Positions 6,910 to 10,125 of a stretch of DNA of 10,125 nucleotides are shown here, one piece after another. Numbering within the stretch: the stretch's first letter is position 1; every line of letters begins with the position of its first letter. The translations under genes were made by a program, and so were the position numbers. The DNA comes from an uncultured Acidobacteriota bacterium (GTDB lineage: Bacteria; Acidobacteriota; Blastocatellia; Pyrinomonadales; Pyrinomonadaceae): contig CADEFG010000123.1 of assembly GCA_902826505.1 (NCBI GenBank), positions 1-10,125 of the forward strand. The letters are read 5' to 3'. The notes below the pieces were generated by a model, which did no database searches, was not told where the DNA came from, and was given only the letters and a program-made list of their open reading frames with translations.

Positions 6910-8775
6910 TCAATTGCTTGCGCCGGTTTCCAAACTTAAACCCGGACTCGTTGCGGGCGGCAGCGAACTGTGTATTTTTTCCTCGACATACTGCAATTGA
7001 TAGAGCCGCCAATAAAGCCCGTGCAAATTCAAAAGTTCTTGATGCGTGCCGGCTTCGCGGAGTTCGCCGTGATGAAAAACCATGATCCGGTCGCATTTCT
7101 GAATCGTCGAAAGCCGGTGCGCGATAACGAGCGAAGTTCTCGCCTGCATCACGCGTTCGACGGCTTGCTGAATAAGCTGCTCGGTTTCCGTGTCGATCGA
7201 ACTGGTCGCTTCGTCCAAAATCAAGATCGTCGGTTCAAACGCCAGCGCCCGCGCAAAACTTATCAATTGTTTCTGTCCGACCGAAAGTCCCGCGCCGCGT
7301 TCTTTAACTTCGGATTTATAACCTTCCGCCAATTTTTCGATAAAACCGTCGGCGTGAACTTCCGCCGCCGCCCAACGAATTTTTTGATCCGTAATTTCTT
7401 TGTTGCCGAGCCGGATATTTTCTTCGATCGCGCCGCTGAATAAAAAAACGTCCTGCAGAACGACCGCGAAATTTTTGCGCAGATCGTGCAAATTCCAATC
7501 CTTAATATCAACGCCGTCGAGCAGAATCCGACCTTTCTGGACATCGTAAAAGCGCATCAGAAGATTGGTGACGGTCGTTTTCCCCGAACCCGTATGACCG
7601 ACAAGCGCGACCGATTCGCCCGGATTTATCGTGAACGAAACGTCTTTTAAGATCCAATCTTCGCCCTTGTAAGCAAACCAAACATTCTGAAATTCGATCT
7701 TCCCGACGACTTTGCCGCTCTTTTTCGGATTTTCCGGCGATTTGACTTCGACCGGCAGATCGAGCAGCAGAAAGATCCGGTGCGACGCGACGATCGCGGC
7801 TTGCAGAATGTTGAATTTATCCGACAGATCGCGAATCGGCTGAAAAAGATTTTGCGAAAACTGTACAAAAGCAATGACCACCCCGATCGTCAAAAGCGAA
7901 CCGCTGGCGGCAGTTCCGGTCAAAAGCTGATAACCGCCGAACCAGATGACGAGCGCGATTCCGATCGTCCCGATAAAATCGACCATCGGATAAAAGATCG
8001 AATAATAATAAATCGTTTCGATGTTCGCGTTGCGGTAATCGTCGTTGATGTCGTCAAAACGTTTCCGGGTTTTTTCTTCGGCATTAAAAAGCTGGACGGT
8101 TTGCGCTCCCGAAATATGTTCCTGCAAAAAAGCGTTGAGTTTGGCGGTGCGTGTCCGAACTTTGTCAAAGCCGTTGCGGGCGTGTTTGCGAAACCAGTTC
8201 GTTGCCGTAAAAAGCAGCGGCACGGTAATCAGGGAGACGAGCGCGAGCTTCCAGTCATAGGAGAACATCTGCACGATGATCGCAAAAATAATCACCAGAT
8301 CGCCCAGAACATCGATCACGCCGGAGGTGAAAAGTTCGTTGAGCGCGTCAACATCCGACGTAATTCGCGTGATCACTCTGCCGACCGGATTTTTATCGTA
8401 ATAGGCAATTTCCTGTTCCTGCAGCTTTGTGTAAATCTGCGTTCGCAGATCGAACATCACTTTTTGCCCGACCAGATTGAGCAGAACTTCCTGCACGTAG
8501 CTGAAAATAAAGCGAAAGAGAAAAAGTCCGAAAAAGGCGAGCGCGAAGAGCCAGATGCCGTCGGTTTGTTTGGGCGTGATGTAATCGTCAACGGCGATTT
8601 GCGTAAAACGCGGCTGAAGACTTGCGAGAACATTGACCAAAACCGTCAGAACGAGCGCAAACGCGGCGATATGCCAGTAAGGTTTGAGATAACCTAAAAG
8701 GCGTTTGGCGACGCGGAAATCGTAAGTTTTTCCGATCGCTTCTTCTTCCGACTGGTTTTTATTTTCTTCGGACAT
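6910..8775 (-). CDS. ABC exporter half-transporter (fused membrane and ATPase domains)
   Basis: The 621-residue product has the TMD-NBD order of bacterial type IV (MsbA/BmrA-like) exporters. The membrane domain spans about 30-325, with hydrophobic segments near 34-55, 74-95, 155-171, 176-192, 265-285 and 293-307, and the family stretch YYDKNPVGRVITRITSDVD (125-143). The nucleotide-binding domain has Walker A GHTGSGKTT (393-401), Q-loop Gln441, signature LSVGQ (497-501), Walker B LILDEAT with catalytic Glu522, D-loop SSID and switch His553. All catalytic residues are present, so it should be active as a homodimer or paired half-transporter in the inner membrane. The signature has Val where LSGGQ is usual, a known type of variation. 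The last 25 residues extend past the ATPase domain. The ATG has no Shine-Dalgarno; the upstream DNA is a heptamer array. Substrate (lipid, drug or peptide) cannot be told from sequence. Confidence 0.95.
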   Translation of the reverse strand: MSEENKNQSEEEAIGKTYDFRVAKRLLGYLKPYWHIAAFALVLTVLVNVLASLQPRFTQIAVDDYITPKQTDGIWLFALAFFGLFLFRFIFSYVQEVLLNLVGQKVMFDLRTQIYTKLQEQEIAYYDKNPVGRVITRITSDVDALNELFTSGVIDVLGDLVIIFAIIVQMFSYDWKLALVSLITVPLLFTATNWFRKHARNGFDKVRTRTAKLNAFLQEHISGAQTVQLFNAEEKTRKRFDDINDDYRNANIETIYYYSIFYPMVDFIGTIGIALVIWFGGYQLLTGTAASGSLLTIGVVIAFVQFSQNLFQPIRDLSDKFNILQAAIVASHRIFLLLDLPVEVKSPENPKKSGKVVGKIEFQNVWFAYKGEDWILKDVSFTINPGESVALVGHTGSGKTTVTNLLMRFYDVQKGRILLDGVDIKDWNLHDLRKNFAVVLQDVFLFSGAIEENIRLGNKEITDQKIRWAAAEVHADGFIEKLAEGYKSEVKERGAGLSVGQKQLISFARALAFEPTILILDEATSSIDTETEQLIQQAVERVMQARTSLVIAHRLSTIQKCDRIMVFHHGELREAGTHQELLNLHGLYWRLYQLQYVEEKIHSSLPPATSPGLSLETGASN

Positions 8776-8784
8776 CGCTAAATT

Positions 8785-8812
8785 TAGATTTTAGATTTTA
8801 GATTTTAGATTG
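8785..8812. repeat. Heptamer array A, four TAGATTT units
   Basis: Four contiguous 7-bp units (TAGATTT x3, then TAGATTG) lie 9 nt upstream of the ABC exporter start. Read in the direction of that gene they are CTAAAAT-type units, so each carries a TAAAAT that resembles a -10 box. Short tandem heptamers of this type are known from cyanobacterial spacers as STRRs; whether this family is the same is not known. Confidence 0.85.
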
Positions 8813-8831
8813 GCAATGTTAATTTACATTT

Positions 8832-8859
8832 GGGATTTTAGATTTTGGATTTTGGATTG
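8832..8859. repeat. Heptamer array B, four GGATTT-type units
   Basis: Units GGGATTT, TAGATTT, TGGATTT and TGGATTG follow one another without gaps, in the same orientation as array A and separated from it by 19 nt (8813-8831). The sequence at 8833-8848 is a perfect reverse complement of 8968-8983 in array C. Confidence 0.85.
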
Positions 8860-8948
8860 GCGTTCGCGTTAAAAAATGCGCTCTTTTCCAACAAAATATT
8901 TGATAGAGAATCAATCCACATAGAAACGAGCTGGTTCAGATACGCGCA

Positions 8949-8990
8949 CCAATCCCAAATCCCAAATCCAAAATCTAAAATCCAAAATCG
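8949..8990. repeat. Heptamer array C, six units in reverse orientation
   Basis: Six 7-bp units (CCAATCC, CAAATCC twice, AAAATCT, AAAATCC, AAAATCG) run up to 2 nt before the ATG of the SpoIIM-family gene. They are inverted relative to arrays A and B, so each of the two divergent genes sees the same sense of repeat just before its start. The 89 bp between arrays B and C (8860-8948) holds no convincing promoter pair; TTGATA at 8900-8905 is the only -35-like box on the plus strand and has no good -10 partner. Confidence 0.88.
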
Positions 8991-8992
8991 AT

Positions 8993-9967
8993 ATGAGCCG
9001 CTTTATCAACGAACGTAAAAACAACTGGCAGCGTCTCGAAGACCTTCTTTCGATTCTGGATGTTTCCAGCTTCAGAGGTCTTTCGCGCGCCGAAGTTCGT
9101 GAATTCGGCGAGCTTTACCGCCGCGCCGCGACCGATCTGGCAATTGCCCGCGCCGAAACCCGCGATCCCAAACTCGTCAACTATCTAAACAGCCTCGTCA
9201 TACGCGCCCACGGCAAGATCTATCGCGCCGAAGCGCAGGGCGTCGGGCTCATCTGGCAATTTTTCACGAAGGATTTTCCGCGCACCTTTCGAAAAAACGT
9301 ACGTTATATGCAGATCGCTTTCGGCATTTTCATATTTTTTGCGATTTTCGGTTTTATCACGACCTGGATCAACAGCGATTTTTCGCATTTTGTCGCGCTT
9401 TCGGGAATTGAATATGAAATAAAAGCCAACAATCAATGGTGGCTTTCGCTCAACGATGCCAACCAGCTCGGTTCAAGCCAGATTTTGACGAACAATATTT
9501 TGGTGACATTCCGCGTTTTTTCGATGGGCGCATTTTTAGGGATCGGCGCGTTTTACGATCTGGCGTTTGAAGGCGCCCGTTTGGGAAGCGTTTTTGCGCT
9601 TTGCTACAAAATAAATCCGCCGTTCGGCAACGCGCTCGCGAGCTTTGTCGTCGGACACGGCGTGATCGAGCTTTCGACGATCTTTTTCTGCGCCGGGGCG
9701 GGCATGATGATCGGCTACGCGCTCGTCAACCCGGGCGATCTGACGCGCGCGCAAGCCTTAAAGAAAAAAGGCATGGACGCCGCCAAGATCGTCATCGGCT
9801 GCGCCTGTTTGCTGGTCATCGCGGGCATCATCGAAGGTTTTCTGTCGCCGTCAAACCTGCCCGCGTGGGTCAAGATCGGCACCGGCGTTTCGACCGGCAT
9901 CGCGATGTATTCGTATCTTTTTCTGGTCGGCAGCGAAAGCGAAGAAGAAAAGAAAATTACTGCCTGA
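8993..9967 (+). CDS. SpoIIM/DUF95-family integral membrane protein
   Basis: The 324-residue protein begins MSRFINERKNNWQRLEDLL and continues through a soluble N-terminal helical region (1-100) with LYRRAATDLAIAR and RAHGKIYR. These are characteristic of stage II sporulation protein M homologues outside Firmicutes. About five to six membrane segments follow: roughly 107-127, 169-190, 196-205 (short), 220-243, 263-282 and 292-312. Between them lie the family stretches NNILVTFRVFSMG (167-179), GHGVIELSTIF (221-231) and EGFLSPS (281-287). In Bacillus, SpoIIM helps drive engulfment with SpoIID and SpoIIP. In Gram-negative bacteria the family is often found near RDD, DUF4129 and MoxR genes, and its role is unknown. 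No sporulation gene is nearby, so the name should not be taken as evidence of sporulation. The start fits the family, but heptamer repeats replace any ribosome-binding site. Confidence 0.9.
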   Translation: MSRFINERKNNWQRLEDLLSILDVSSFRGLSRAEVREFGELYRRAATDLAIARAETRDPKLVNYLNSLVIRAHGKIYRAEAQGVGLIWQFFTKDFPRTFRKNVRYMQIAFGIFIFFAIFGFITTWINSDFSHFVALSGIEYEIKANNQWWLSLNDANQLGSSQILTNNILVTFRVFSMGAFLGIGAFYDLAFEGARLGSVFALCYKINPPFGNALASFVVGHGVIELSTIFFCAGAGMMIGYALVNPGDLTRAQALKKKGMDAAKIVIGCACLLVIAGIIEGFLSPSNLPAWVKIGTGVSTGIAMYSYLFLVGSESEEEKKITA

Positions 9968-9994
9968 TGAGCGTTCATTTCATCATTCTAAGAG

Positions 9995-10125
9995 GCTTTG
10001 CACAAAAAGTCGTCAATCGTCAATCGGGAATCGTAAATCGAATAAAACCTTAAAACTTTAAGTGAACCGGACATTCTGCTTGACGATTGACGATTCCCGC
10101 GCTTCTTGACGTTTTTGTGCAAAGC
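9995..10125. repeat. Nested inverted-repeat element (MITE- or REP-like), possibly cut by window edge
   Basis: Outer arms GCTTTGCACAAAAA...CGTCAA (9995-10016) and TTGACGTTTTTGTGCAAAGC (10106-10125) are reverse complements apart from an extra GT (10009-10010) in the left arm. Inside them CGGGAATCG (10025-10033) pairs with CGATTCCCG (10091-10099). The whole could fold into a long hairpin, or be a small non-autonomous mobile element. It begins 28 nt after the SpoIIM-family stop. There is no T-run that would mark an ordinary terminator. The right arm ends exactly at the window edge, so the true boundary is unseen. Confidence 0.7.
10012..10039. repeat. Heptamer array D (NNNAATC units)
   Basis: Four contiguous units GTCAATC, GTCAATC, GGGAATC and GTAAATC sit in the left half of the inverted-repeat element. 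Inverted counterparts ATTGACG and ATTCCCG occur at 10086-10099. All units keep AATC at the same place as in array C, although the variable three bases differ. Confidence 0.8.

Noticed and set aside
7780..8697. Long 305-codon frame antisense to the ABC exporter
   Set aside because: The opposite strand encodes an exporter with all catalytic motifs intact. The antisense product is rich in charged residues with no recognisable fold, typical of a mirror frame.
6910..8775. LSVGQ in the ABC signature as a sign of a degenerate ATPase
   Set aside because: Walker A, Walker B Glu, Q-loop and His switch are all intact, and the second Gly of the signature varies in active exporters.
8785..8990. Heptamer arrays as a CRISPR-like array
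   Set aside because: Units are 7 bp and contiguous with no unique spacers of regular length, and there are no cas genes.
8993..9967. SpoIIM homologue as evidence for endospore formation
   Set aside because: The family is widespread in non-sporulating Gram-negative bacteria, and no other sporulation gene is present. The TonB receptor indicates an outer membrane.

Overview
The window looks like a chromosomal stretch from an Acidobacteriota genome, most likely the Blastocatellia/Pyrinomonadales side. This is inferred from an Oar-type TonB-dependent receptor with a carboxypeptidase-regulatory-like N-terminus, an atypical sigma factor carrying a VHEST/IHEST-like helix-turn-helix, a SpoIIM-family membrane protein in a setting with no sporulation genes, and heptameric AATC repeats in spacers. 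No rRNA, tRNA, CRISPR array, transposase or phage gene is visible.

Layout. Positions 1-227 (minus) hold the N-terminal end of a GTP cyclohydrolase II gene (ribA) that runs off the left edge. An AT-rich 477-bp spacer follows. Then comes a large outer-membrane TonB-dependent receptor (705-3929, plus), which faces a secreted TPR protein (3999-5057, minus). The two share one strong bidirectional terminator. The TPR gene has its own probable promoter, with a perfect 12-bp inverted repeat against it. Upstream on the minus strand lie a small soluble HxxxCxxC zinc-finger protein (5309-5728, with its own terminator), a sigma-70-family factor (5830-6834) and an ABC exporter half-transporter (6910-8775). 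These three are co-oriented and closely spaced. A SpoIIM-family membrane protein (8993-9967) is transcribed divergently from the exporter.

How the genes relate. The receptor probably moves a ligand across the outer membrane. The TPR protein, which shares the carboxypeptidase-regulatory fold, is probably periplasmic. The sigma factor and zinc-finger protein look like a regulator pair. Nothing in the sequence shows which genes the sigma factor controls or what the exporter carries.

The most unusual DNA is non-coding. Arrays of 7-bp units fill much of the divergent spacer 8776-8992 and run to within 2 nt of one start codon, where no Shine-Dalgarno is present. A roughly 130-bp nested inverted-repeat element (9995-10125), carrying heptamers in the same AATC register, closes the window. 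I did not find convincing evidence for an undescribed multi-gene system. The best leads are the repeat families and a sigma factor whose region-4 helix-turn-helix is split by about 24 extra residues.
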